Under the pieces are notes generated by a model. That model did not search any database, was not told the origin of the DNA, and saw only the letters and a program-made list of their open reading frames with translations. Positions 6,813 through 13,542 of a stretch of 64,000 nt of DNA are shown piece after piece (the first letter of the stretch is position 1; every line of letters starts with the position of its first letter). The translations under genes and the position numbers were made by a program. The stretch spans positions 1 through 64,000 of the forward strand of contig CAVSKX010000003.1 of the NCBI GenBank assembly GCA_963728765.1. The letters run 5' to 3'. The DNA is from AC-32 sp963728765. GTDB lineage: Bacteria; Actinomycetota; Thermoleophilia; Gaiellales; Gaiellaceae.

Positions 6813-9800
6813 TCAGGCTGCCCGGCGCGCGGCGAGTATAGCATCGACCAGGCGCACCGCTGACGAAAATTCATCTGATCTCAACGAAACCTCGCGGCGG
6901 GCGCCCGTGTACACGGCCGTGTCGAGCTCGCCGCGCAGCGCGCGGAGCTCGCCGGAGCCAAGCAGCAGCGGCCCGACCGTGGTCTTGCCGCCCCTGAAGA
7001 CGAGATAGTCCGCTCCCGCCTGGGCGAGCTTCAGCTTCGCCTCCTGGATCGAGAAGAGGTTCTCGACCGGCTCGGGCAGCGGGCCGAAGCGATCCTCTGT
7101 CGCGGCCTGGAGCTCCCGCAGCTCGTCCTCTGTCTCGGTCAGCGCGAGCCGCCGGTGCAGGTCGATCTTCAGCGCCTCGGCCTCGATGTACGGCGCCGGC
7201 ACGTACGCGTCGACGCTGGCCTCGACCCGCACCGGGCGCGTCGCCGGACGCCGCTCGCCCGAGAGCTCCGCCACCGCCTCGGCGAGCAGCTCGACGTAGA
7301 GCTCGAACCCGAGCGCCGCCACGTGGCCCGACTGCTCTGCGCCGAGCAGGTCGCCGGCGCCGCGGATCTCGAGGTCGCGCATCGCGATCGCGAACCCGGC
7401 CCCGAGCTCGGTGTGGTCGGCGAGCGTCGCCAGCCGCGCACGCGCCTCCTGGGTCAGCTCGCGTGAGTCGGGGTAGAAGAGGTACGCGTGGGCGAGGACG
7501 TCCGAGCGGCCCACGCGCCCGCGGATCTGGTAGAGCTGGGCGAGCCCGAGCGTGTCCGCACGCTCGACGATCAGCGTGTTCGCCTGGGGGATGTCGAGGC
7601 CGGACTCGATGATCGTCGTCGAGACGAGCACGTCCGCGTCGCCGCGCAGGAACGTGTGCATCTTCTCCTCCAGCTCCCGCTCGCGCATCTGGCCGTGCCC
7701 GACGAGCACGCGCAGCCCCGGGCAGAGCTGCTGGATCTTCGCCGCCGCCTCCTCGATCGTCTCCACCCGGTTGTGCAGGTAGAAGCTCTGCCCTCCGCGC
7801 TCGTGCTCCCGCTCCAGGGCGGCTTTCACCAGCTCCTCGTCGTACTCCCCGACGTAGGTTCGGATGGGACGGCGGCCTTCCGGCGGGGTCTCGATCACCG
7901 AGATGTCGCGCAGGCCCGAGAGCGACATGTGCAGCGTGCGCGGGATCGGCGTCGCGCTGAGCGAGAGCACGTCGACCTCCAGGCGCAGCGCGCGCAGCAG
8001 CTCCTTCTGCGCGACTCCGAAGCGCTGCTCCTCGTCGACGATCACGAGGCCGAGCTCCTTGGGGATCACGTCCCGGCTGAGCACGCGGTGCGTCCCGATC
8101 AGCACGTCGACCTTGCCGGCCTCGAAGTCGGCGACCACCTGCTTCTGCTCCTTCGGGCTGCGGAAGCGGGAGATCATCTCGACCCGTAGCGGGAAGTCGC
8201 GGTAGCGCTCGCGGAAGGTGTGCCAGTGCTGCTCGGCGAGGACCGTGGTGGGGACGAGCATCAGCGTCTGCTTGCCGTTCACCGCGACGGCGAAGGCCGC
8301 GCGCACCGCCACCTCGGTCTTGCCGAACCCCACGTCGCCGCAGACGAGCCGGTCCATCGGCCGCGGCGCCTCGAGGTCCTCCTTCACCGCCTCGATCGCG
8401 GTGCGCTGGTCCTCTGTCTCGCGGTACGGGAACTCCGCCTCGAGCCGCTCGAGCCACTCGTTCTCGAGCTCGTACGCGACCCCGGGCGCCTGCTGCCGCC
8501 GCGCGTAGAGGGCCAGCAGCTCGCCTGCCAGCTCGCGCAGGCTCGTCCGCGCGCGGCTCTTCAGGTTCTGCCACGCCTTGCCGCCGAGCTTGCTCAGCGC
8601 GGGGGCGCTGCCGTCCGCGCCGATGTACTTCGAGACCTTGCCGATCTGCTCGTGCGGCACGTACAGGCGGTCGTCGCCGCGGAAGCCGACGAAGAGGTAG
8701 TCGCGCGTGACCTGGGCAACGGTCTTCGTCTCGAAGCCGAGCAACTTCCCGATCCCGTGGTCCTCGTGGACGACGAAGTCGCCCGTGCGCAGGTCGGCGA
8801 AGCTCTGCAGCGCCCGCCCGGGCGGCGCGGCCCGGGTGCGCGCGCGCTTGCGGAAGACCTGTGTGTCCGGCAGCAGGACGAGGCCGAGGTCGCGCCAGAC
8901 GAAGCCGCGCCGCGCGGGCGAGACGGCGAAGAAGAGCTCCGGCTCGTCCGGGAGCCGGTCGCCCGCCTCGAGGATTCTCGGCTCGACGCGTCGCAGCAGG
9001 TTCGCCGTGCGCAGAGCCTCGCCGCGGTGCGGGAAGGCGACGACGACGCGGTTGCCGGCACGGACGAACCCGGCGAGCTCGGTCTCGGCCTCGGCCAGGC
9101 CGCGCGCCGCGACGGCGGGTCGCTGGGCCTCGAAGGAGAACGCCTGGCCCCGCGGGAAGGGCTCGAGCTCCGCGGCGCCCGCGAGCGGCAGCTCCTCGCC
9201 GAACTCCTCGCGCCACGCCTCGCGAACGTCGTCCGGCTCCCAGACCAGGTCTGGCGGGCGGTGGAGCGGCGGGACGAGGTCGTCCGGGATGGTCGGCGGC
9301 TCGTCGCCGTCGCGGAGGCTCGGCTCCTGCAGGTCGGCGCGGCGTTCGGCTGCGGGGTAGACGACGGCTCCGTCCATCTCGTGCAGCGCACGCTGGGTGA
9401 ACGGCGAGAACGCGCGCACCGCCTCGATCTCGTCGCCGAAGAGCTCGATCCGCATCGGCTCGCGCCCGGTCGTCGGGAAGACATCGATCAGCCCGCCGCG
9501 AACGGCGAACTGGCCGCGCTCCTGGACGCGGTCGACCCGCTCGTAGCCGGCGAGGGCGAGGCGCTCCGCGAGCGCGTCCAGGCCGGGCGAGTCGCCGGCC
9601 GCGAGCTCGATCCGCTCGGGCCGGGCCTCCGGAGGCGGGAGCGGCTCGGCGAGCGCCGCCGCGGAGGCGCACACGAGCCCGCCCGCCGCGAGCACGTCGA
9701 GCGCGCGGGCCCGCTCGCCGACCAGGTGCGGCGGCGGCTCGAGGCCGGAGCCCCAGCGCACGCCGCGGCTCGGCAGCAGCGCGACCCGCTCGTCGCCGAG

Positions 9801-10031
9801 GAACCAGCGCGCGCCCTCCGCCGCATCGCGAGCATCCGCGTCCTCGGGGAGCAGCGCCACGAGCCCGCGGTCGAGCTGTTCATGGAGCGCCGCGAGCAGG
9901 ACGGGCAGCGCCGGTTCCGACACGCGCGCAGGAGCGGGCAGCGCTTCCGCGTACGCCGCGAGGCGCTCGTCGGCGAGCAGCTGCTCGACGAGCGGGTGGA
10001 GGACGGGCCGTGTCGTCTCGCGCAGGTCCAT
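6813..10031 (-). CDS. mfd: Transcription-repair coupling factor Mfd
   Basis: A 1072-residue Mfd, which displaces RNA polymerase stalled at DNA lesions and recruits UvrA. In order: UvrB-homology N-terminal domains (to about residue 330), the RNA-polymerase-interacting domain with DYLFVGFRGDDRLYVP and IGKVSKYIGADG near 450, and a superfamily 2 translocase with Walker A GDVGFGKTEVAV near 560, IVDEEQRFGV near 665 and SATPIPRTL. The helicase C-terminal half has VERADTLGLAQLYQIRGRVGR near 830. The TRCF C-terminal domain ends the protein. The start is ATG at 10029-10031 (MDLRETTRP). It heads the mfd-PPIase-mazG-eno run. A perfect 8-bp-arm palindrome lies just upstream. Confidence 0.96.
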   Translation of the reverse strand: MDLRETTRPVLHPLVEQLLADERLAAYAEALPAPARVSEPALPVLLAALHEQLDRGLVALLPEDADARDAAEGARWFLGDERVALLPSRGVRWGSGLEPPPHLVGERARALDVLAAGGLVCASAAALAEPLPPPEARPERIELAAGDSPGLDALAERLALAGYERVDRVQERGQFAVRGGLIDVFPTTGREPMRIELFGDEIEAVRAFSPFTQRALHEMDGAVVYPAAERRADLQEPSLRDGDEPPTIPDDLVPPLHRPPDLVWEPDDVREAWREEFGEELPLAGAAELEPFPRGQAFSFEAQRPAVAARGLAEAETELAGFVRAGNRVVVAFPHRGEALRTANLLRRVEPRILEAGDRLPDEPELFFAVSPARRGFVWRDLGLVLLPDTQVFRKRARTRAAPPGRALQSFADLRTGDFVVHEDHGIGKLLGFETKTVAQVTRDYLFVGFRGDDRLYVPHEQIGKVSKYIGADGSAPALSKLGGKAWQNLKSRARTSLRELAGELLALYARRQQAPGVAYELENEWLERLEAEFPYRETEDQRTAIEAVKEDLEAPRPMDRLVCGDVGFGKTEVAVRAAFAVAVNGKQTLMLVPTTVLAEQHWHTFRERYRDFPLRVEMISRFRSPKEQKQVVADFEAGKVDVLIGTHRVLSRDVIPKELGLVIVDEEQRFGVAQKELLRALRLEVDVLSLSATPIPRTLHMSLSGLRDISVIETPPEGRRPIRTYVGEYDEELVKAALEREHERGGQSFYLHNRVETIEEAAAKIQQLCPGLRVLVGHGQMRERELEEKMHTFLRGDADVLVSTTIIESGLDIPQANTLIVERADTLGLAQLYQIRGRVGRSDVLAHAYLFYPDSRELTQEARARLATLADHTELGAGFAIAMRDLEIRGAGDLLGAEQSGHVAALGFELYVELLAEAVAELSGERRPATRPVRVEASVDAYVPAPYIEAEALKIDLHRRLALTETEDELRELQAATEDRFGPLPEPVENLFSIQEAKLKLAQAGADYLVFRGGKTTVGPLLLGSGELRALRGELDTAVYTGARREVSLRSDEFSSAVRLVDAILAARRAA
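6835..6840 (-). promoter_or_regulatory. Candidate -10 hexamer TATACT for the PPIase gene
   Basis: Read on the minus strand this is TATACT, one mismatch from the TATAAT consensus. It lies inside the last codons of mfd, about 50 nt upstream of the PPIase ATG. No convincing -35 box is visible 17 nt further upstream. It would allow expression of the PPIase-mazG-eno genes independently of mfd. Confidence 0.35.
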
Positions 10032-10039
10032 GACGAAAG

Positions 10040-10058
10040 GCGGAACCGGCGGTTCCGC
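10040..10058. promoter_or_regulatory. Perfect palindrome between divergent mfd and lipoprotein genes
   Basis: GCGGAACC at 10040-10047 and GGTTCCGC at 10051-10058 flank a 3-nt centre. It begins 9 bp upstream of the mfd ATG and lies about 40 bp from the divergent lipoprotein start. It could be an operator or a hairpin in the mfd leader. The GAAC/GTTC half-sites recall the Gram-positive LexA box, but the spacing is 5 nt rather than 4. Confidence 0.4.
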
Positions 10059-10098
10059 GCTCGCCAATCCTAGCCCGCTGCTGCAATGATCCCCCGAG

Positions 10099-11124
10099 GT
10101 GACGAGGAGCGGGATTTGCGGCGTGGTGGCGGCCCTTGTGGTGTTGGCGGCCGCCGGGTGCGGAGGCGGCGACAACCGCCAGGCTGCTCCCGCGGAGCGG
10201 CACCTTGTCTACACCGCGGGCGAGTCGGCAAAGGACGCGAGCGTCTGGATCGCGGCCGTCGACGGCACGCACCCCCGGAAGCTGTCGGACGGCTCTGCTG
10301 GCGTGCTCTCCCCGGACGGGCGAAACGTGGCGGTGCTGCGGCGCGGCGGCGGCATCGACCTGCTTTCGACGGACGGCAAGCGCTCGCGTCACCTGACTGC
10401 GCGGAAGCTCCGCCCGCAGACGTGGTCGCGCGACGGAAAGACGCTTTACGCGACGGCGGCGATCGGCCCGGCCATCGTCAAGTTGCTCGCCCTGGACGCC
10501 GACTCCGGACGCTCGCGCACGATCGCGAGCGGGTCGCTCTACGGCCTGGACACCTCGCCCGACGGCAAGCAGATCGTCTACTCGCGCGCGCCTGAGGCGA
10601 CCGACCAGGGCATCTGCGGCGACCAGTTCGACCTCTACGTCGCCAACCCGGACGGCAGCTCGAAGAAGCGCATCACGAACGACGGGCTCAGCGCGTTCCC
10701 CGTCTGGGGCGAATCGGGGATCGCGTTCTCACACTTCCCGTCGGGCCGGTCGCTCGAGGATTGCTCGTCACCGGGGATCTGGACGATCGATCCCGACGGC
10801 GGCGAGCCCTCGCCGGTAATCGCGCGCGCGCCCGCGTCGATCGTGCTGCTCGGTCTGTACGGCCTGCAGCCGATCGGGTGGCTGGACGATCGGCGCCTGC
10901 TCGTCGGCCTCCGCTCCGAGTTCGGGACGAAGGCCGCGGTGCTCGACACCAAGACCCGCCGAATGCGGCAGTTCAACGACTACGCCGAGCACGCCTCGAG
11001 CGACGGCCGCTACTACGTCGGCAGCGGGGGCGACACGGGCGTTGCGCTGACGATCCGCCGCGTCGACGACGGTCAACGCATGCTGCGGCGACAGAACGCG
11101 TGCTGCCCCAGCTGGAATCGCTAG
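10099..11124 (+). CDS. Beta-propeller (TolB/PD40-like) lipoprotein
   Basis: A 341-residue putative lipoprotein. The N-terminus (MTRSGICGVVAALVVLAAAGC) ends in a lipobox with Cys at residue 21. The rest consists of repeats of the WD40-like PD40 kind seen in TolB: GVLSPDGRNVAVL, TWSRDGKTLYAT, LDTSPDGKQIVYS and FDLYVANPDGSSKKRI, each a short beta blade with an SPDG or SRDG turn. The ligand is unknown. The start is GTG at 10099. It is divergent from mfd and ends 4 bp into the pth stop region, so it is a plus-strand insertion into the conserved pth-mfd neighbourhood. Confidence 0.75.
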   Translation: MTRSGICGVVAALVVLAAAGCGGGDNRQAAPAERHLVYTAGESAKDASVWIAAVDGTHPRKLSDGSAGVLSPDGRNVAVLRRGGGIDLLSTDGKRSRHLTARKLRPQTWSRDGKTLYATAAIGPAIVKLLALDADSGRSRTIASGSLYGLDTSPDGKQIVYSRAPEATDQGICGDQFDLYVANPDGSSKKRITNDGLSAFPVWGESGIAFSHFPSGRSLEDCSSPGIWTIDPDGGEPSPVIARAPASIVLLGLYGLQPIGWLDDRRLLVGLRSEFGTKAAVLDTKTRRMRQFNDYAEHASSDGRYYVGSGGDTGVALTIRRVDDGQRMLRRQNACCPSWNR

Positions 11125-11714
11125 TTGAAGCGCTGCTGAGCGGCCTCTAGCCCTTCGGCGACGATCGTCTCGACGGCGTCCCCCGAGCGTGAGACGAGCG
11201 CCTCCGCGTCGTCCTCCGGTGCGAACGCCGAGAGCACCCAGTCGGCGACCGAGCGCGGGTCGCCCCGGCCCGGCCTCCCCACGCCGATCCGCAGCCGCAG
11301 GAAGTCCTGCGAGCCGAGGTGCTGCGCGAGCGAGCGCAGGCCGTTGTGCCCCGCGAGCCCGCCGCCCGCGCGGGCCTGCAAGCGGCCGGTCTCGAGGTCG
11401 ACGTCGTCGTGCACGACGAGCACCTGCTCGGGCTCGACCTTGAAGAAGCGAGCCGCCGCGCCGAGCGACTGGCCGGACTCGTTCATGTACGTCTCGGGCT
11501 TGAGCAGCGCGACCCGGGCGTCCCCGAACCGGACCTCCGAGAGCGACCCCGAGAACTTCGAGCGCCACGAGCCGCCGTGCCGCCGCGCGAGCTCGTCCAG
11601 CACGAGCCAGCCTGCGTTGTGCCGGGTGCGTTCGTACTCGCGGCCGGGGTTGCCCAGGCCCGCGACGAGCAGGTCCAGCGTCGAGGCGCGCTCGCCCCGA
11701 CGGAAGAGGCGCAC
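11121..11714 (-). CDS. pth: Peptidyl-tRNA hydrolase
   Basis: Pth releases tRNA from peptidyl-tRNAs that drop off the ribosome. Signatures are LLVAGLGNPGREYERTRHNA (catalytic His in RTRHN), KPETYMNESG, VLVVHDDVDLE, and the GGLAGHNGLRS loop. I chose GTG at 11712-11714, giving 197 residues; the frame stays open to 11849 but that extension looks non-coding, and the family usually begins within about 5 residues of the LLVxGLGNPG strand. No clear Shine-Dalgarno is seen at any candidate start, so the N-terminus is uncertain by a few codons. It follows rplY as in other actinobacteria, with a strong hairpin in between. Confidence 0.92.
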   Translation of the reverse strand: MRLFRRGERASTLDLLVAGLGNPGREYERTRHNAGWLVLDELARRHGGSWRSKFSGSLSEVRFGDARVALLKPETYMNESGQSLGAAARFFKVEPEQVLVVHDDVDLETGRLQARAGGGLAGHNGLRSLAQHLGSQDFLRLRIGVGRPGRGDPRSVADWVLSAFAPEDDAEALVSRSGDAVETIVAEGLEAAQQRFN

Positions 11715-11784
11715 GTCAAGACTCGTTTCGAAATGAAGCCTTGTGCCTCCGAGCCGCGCTGAACGGCGCGAACCGGCGTCCTCG

Positions 11785-11817
11785 GGAGCGCCCGTATCCT
11801 CCGGATACGCGCGCTCC
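11785..11817. terminator. Strong hairpin between rplY and pth
   Basis: GGAGCGC and CGTATCC (11785-11799, separated by one C) pair with GGATACG and GCGCTCC (11803-11817, separated by one C) around a TCC loop. This makes a 14-bp stem with one mismatch. It could terminate or attenuate rplY transcription before pth. There is no T-run after it on the minus strand, so a processing or attenuation site is equally possible. Confidence 0.5.
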
Positions 11818-11882
11818 GCTACGTCCTTGCCTCGCACCGCCCAGCGCACCTCGGCGGCGAAGCGTCTTTCCCAAACGAGTCC

Positions 11883-12602
11883 TCACTCCTCGCTGGTTTC
11901 TTCTTCGGCGGGCGCCTCGGCCTCGCCCTCGGCCGGAGCCTCCTCGCCCTCGGCCACTGCCTCTTCGCCCTCGGGCAGCTCGCCCTCCTCGAGCTCCTCG
12001 CCCTCGACCTCCTCGGGCTCGGGCTCGACGATGCGGGTGGGCATCGTGACCGTCGCGAGCACCGTCTCCTCGGGATCGTCGAGGTACTCGACGCCCTCGC
12101 TCGGCGGGAGCTCGGCAAGGCGCAGCGTGTCGCCGATCGCCATCCGGCTGACATCCAGCTCGAGGTGCTCGGGGATCTCCATCGGCAGCGCCTGAACAGT
12201 GACCTCGCGGTTGACCTGCGACAGCACGCCGCCTTCGGTCACGCCGACCGGCTCGCCCACGAGCTCGACCACGACGCGCGCCTGGATCGGCTGGTCGAGG
12301 CGCACCTCCTGCAGGTCGATGTGGATGATTCCGCCCTTCACCGGGTGCTGCTGGAACTCCTTGAGGATCGACGGGTGGGTGGTCTTCTGGCCTTCGAGCT
12401 CCACGTCGAGGATCGCGTGCAGCCCGCCGGCGCCGGTGAGCACGCGGCGCAGCTCGCGCTCCGGCAGGCAGATCGCGTGCGGGGCCTTCCCGCGCCCGTA
12501 GAGAACGCCCGGGATCAGCCCCTGCTTGCGCAGGCGGCGCGACTCCGCGGAGCCTCGGCTCTCGCGTTCCTGGACCAGCAGCTTGACTCGCTCTCCGGCC
12601 AT
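11883..12602 (-). CDS. rplY: 50S ribosomal protein L25/general stress protein Ctc
   Basis: A 239-residue long-form L25 (Ctc/TL5 type), which binds 5S rRNA. The N-terminal L25 domain has ERESRGSAESRRLRKQGLIPGVLYG at residues 12-36. The TL5 beta domain runs to about 190. The C-terminal roughly 45 residues are a low-complexity Glu/Ala/Pro tail, strongly acidic, as seen in several actinobacterial homologues. The start is ATG at 12600-12602. In actinobacteria it is normally next to prs and glmU; here an accessory block of about 11.7 kb separates them. Confidence 0.95.
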   Translation of the reverse strand: MAGERVKLLVQERESRGSAESRRLRKQGLIPGVLYGRGKAPHAICLPERELRRVLTGAGGLHAILDVELEGQKTTHPSILKEFQQHPVKGGIIHIDLQEVRLDQPIQARVVVELVGEPVGVTEGGVLSQVNREVTVQALPMEIPEHLELDVSRMAIGDTLRLAELPPSEGVEYLDDPEETVLATVTMPTRIVEPEPEEVEGEELEEGELPEGEEAVAEGEEAPAEGEAEAPAEEETSEE

Positions 12603-12619
12603 TCGGCGGCGCAGTGTAC

Positions 12620-13288
12620 CTACGCTTCCTCCACGACCTCCCGAAGCGACTTCGCGGCCAGCGCAGCCGTACCGATCGCAGAAAGGCCGATTGCCAGCTC
12701 GTGCGAGTCGTCGAGCGGAAGGTCGTCAAGCGTGCGGTCGAGGCGGTCGCGGTGTCCCGGGTCGAGGTCGGCGTGCTCGATGAGCGTTTGGAACGCGTCC
12801 TCGGCGTAGCCGGTGCGCTCGATCAGCATCGCAATCAGGTCGGGCGTCGGCGGGTAGCCCTCCATCAGCCCCACGTATCCGAGAAACGCGACCGGGTGGT
12901 GGTGGAGGATCCAGTAGTACTGACCGCCGACGAGCGCGGCGACCGAGGGTGACGGGACACGGGCGAGGACCTCGGCGCGGCCGAGGCCGATCCGCTCCAG
13001 GTCGCCGAGCAGCGTCTCGTCATGACCGAGCTCCTCGTCGACATGCTCCTCGAGGTACGCCGCAAGCGGCGGTCCGAGCGAATCGTCGAGGCGGCCGGCC
13101 TGCACGAGGGCCGCCTCGGTCAGCGGCACCGTCGCGCGGATGATCTGGTGCTGGAGGATCAGGTACTCAGGCCAGAGCTCGCGCAGGCGCGGATGATCGA
13201 CAAGCGCCGTGTACGCCGCCGCGAACGGCGCGACGAGGAGGTCGAGCTTTGCCCTGAGCCGAGCGCTCGGGGTCTCGAGGGTCGTCAG
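12620..13288 (-). CDS. Haem-oxygenase-like iron-containing redox protein (possible CTG start)
   Basis: An all-alpha protein of the TenA/haem-oxygenase-like superfamily: LWPEYLILQHQIIRATVPL, HVDEELGHDETLLGDLERIG and QYYWILHHHPVAFLGYVGLMEG, with His/Glu residues placed as in diiron redox members. The first conventional start is a GTG at 13127-13129, but that cuts off a clearly protein-like first helix pair. The same frame continues without stops for 53 more codons to a CTG at 13286-13288, overlapping the TGA of the upstream small gene. That stretch contains no ATG, GTG or TTG. CTG initiation, coupled translation or a sequencing error could explain this. The substrate is unknown. Confidence 0.65.
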   Translation of the reverse strand: MTTLETPSARLRAKLDLLVAPFAAAYTALVDHPRLRELWPEYLILQHQIIRATVPLTEAALVQAGRLDDSLGPPLAAYLEEHVDEELGHDETLLGDLERIGLGRAEVLARVPSPSVAALVGGQYYWILHHHPVAFLGYVGLMEGYPPTPDLIAMLIERTGYAEDAFQTLIEHADLDPGHRDRLDRTLDDLPLDDSHELAIGLSAIGTAALAAKSLREVVEEA

Positions 13289-13479
13289 TGAACCGCGGAG
13301 ATCTTCGTGGGGTTGTCGACGGGGTCGTCCTTCATCAGTGCGTCGCCGAGGTCGTCGACCTTCTTCAACTCGCCCTTGCCGAACGCGTTGAACTTCTTGA
13401 TCACTTCGTCCGAGAGCGTCTCCGGGTCGATCCCGCGCTTTCTCAGGTGCTCTTTCACATCGTCAGTCGGTTGCGTCAT
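13285..13479 (-). CDS. Small conserved-looking hypothetical protein (64 aa)
   Basis: A 64-residue soluble, charged protein with an ATG at 13477-13479. It has a helical N-terminal half (DDVKEHLRKRGIDPETLSDEVIKKFNAFG) and a Lys/Asp-rich C-terminus. I do not recognise a named family. Its stop overlaps the putative CTG start of the haem-oxygenase-like gene, suggesting a two-gene unit. The hairpin GTCGC-GTGCG-GCGAC about 25 bp upstream of its start may be part of its promoter region. Confidence 0.6.
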   Translation of the reverse strand: MTQPTDDVKEHLRKRGIDPETLSDEVIKKFNAFGKGELKKVDDLGDALMKDDPVDNPTKISAVH

Positions 13480-13542
13480 GCGGGGCCGCCTTTCCGCGTG
13501 GTTGTCGCGTGCGGCGACTTATCTCGCCTTCGCATCAGGTTG

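Noticed and set aside
10040..10058. LexA (SOS) box upstream of mfd
   Set aside because: The GAAC/GTTC half-sites are separated by 5 nt rather than the 4 of the Gram-positive consensus, so I list it only as an unassigned palindrome.
8220..10073. 617-codon plus-strand open frame opposite mfd
   Set aside because: It is antisense to the well-supported mfd gene, with Arg/Val/Leu-rich composition typical of a shadow frame in GC-rich DNA and no domain.
11716..12729. 337-codon minus-strand frame overlapping rplY
   Set aside because: It is out of phase with rplY, low-complexity Arg/Gly/Ala-rich, and explained by the acidic tail of rplY read in another frame.
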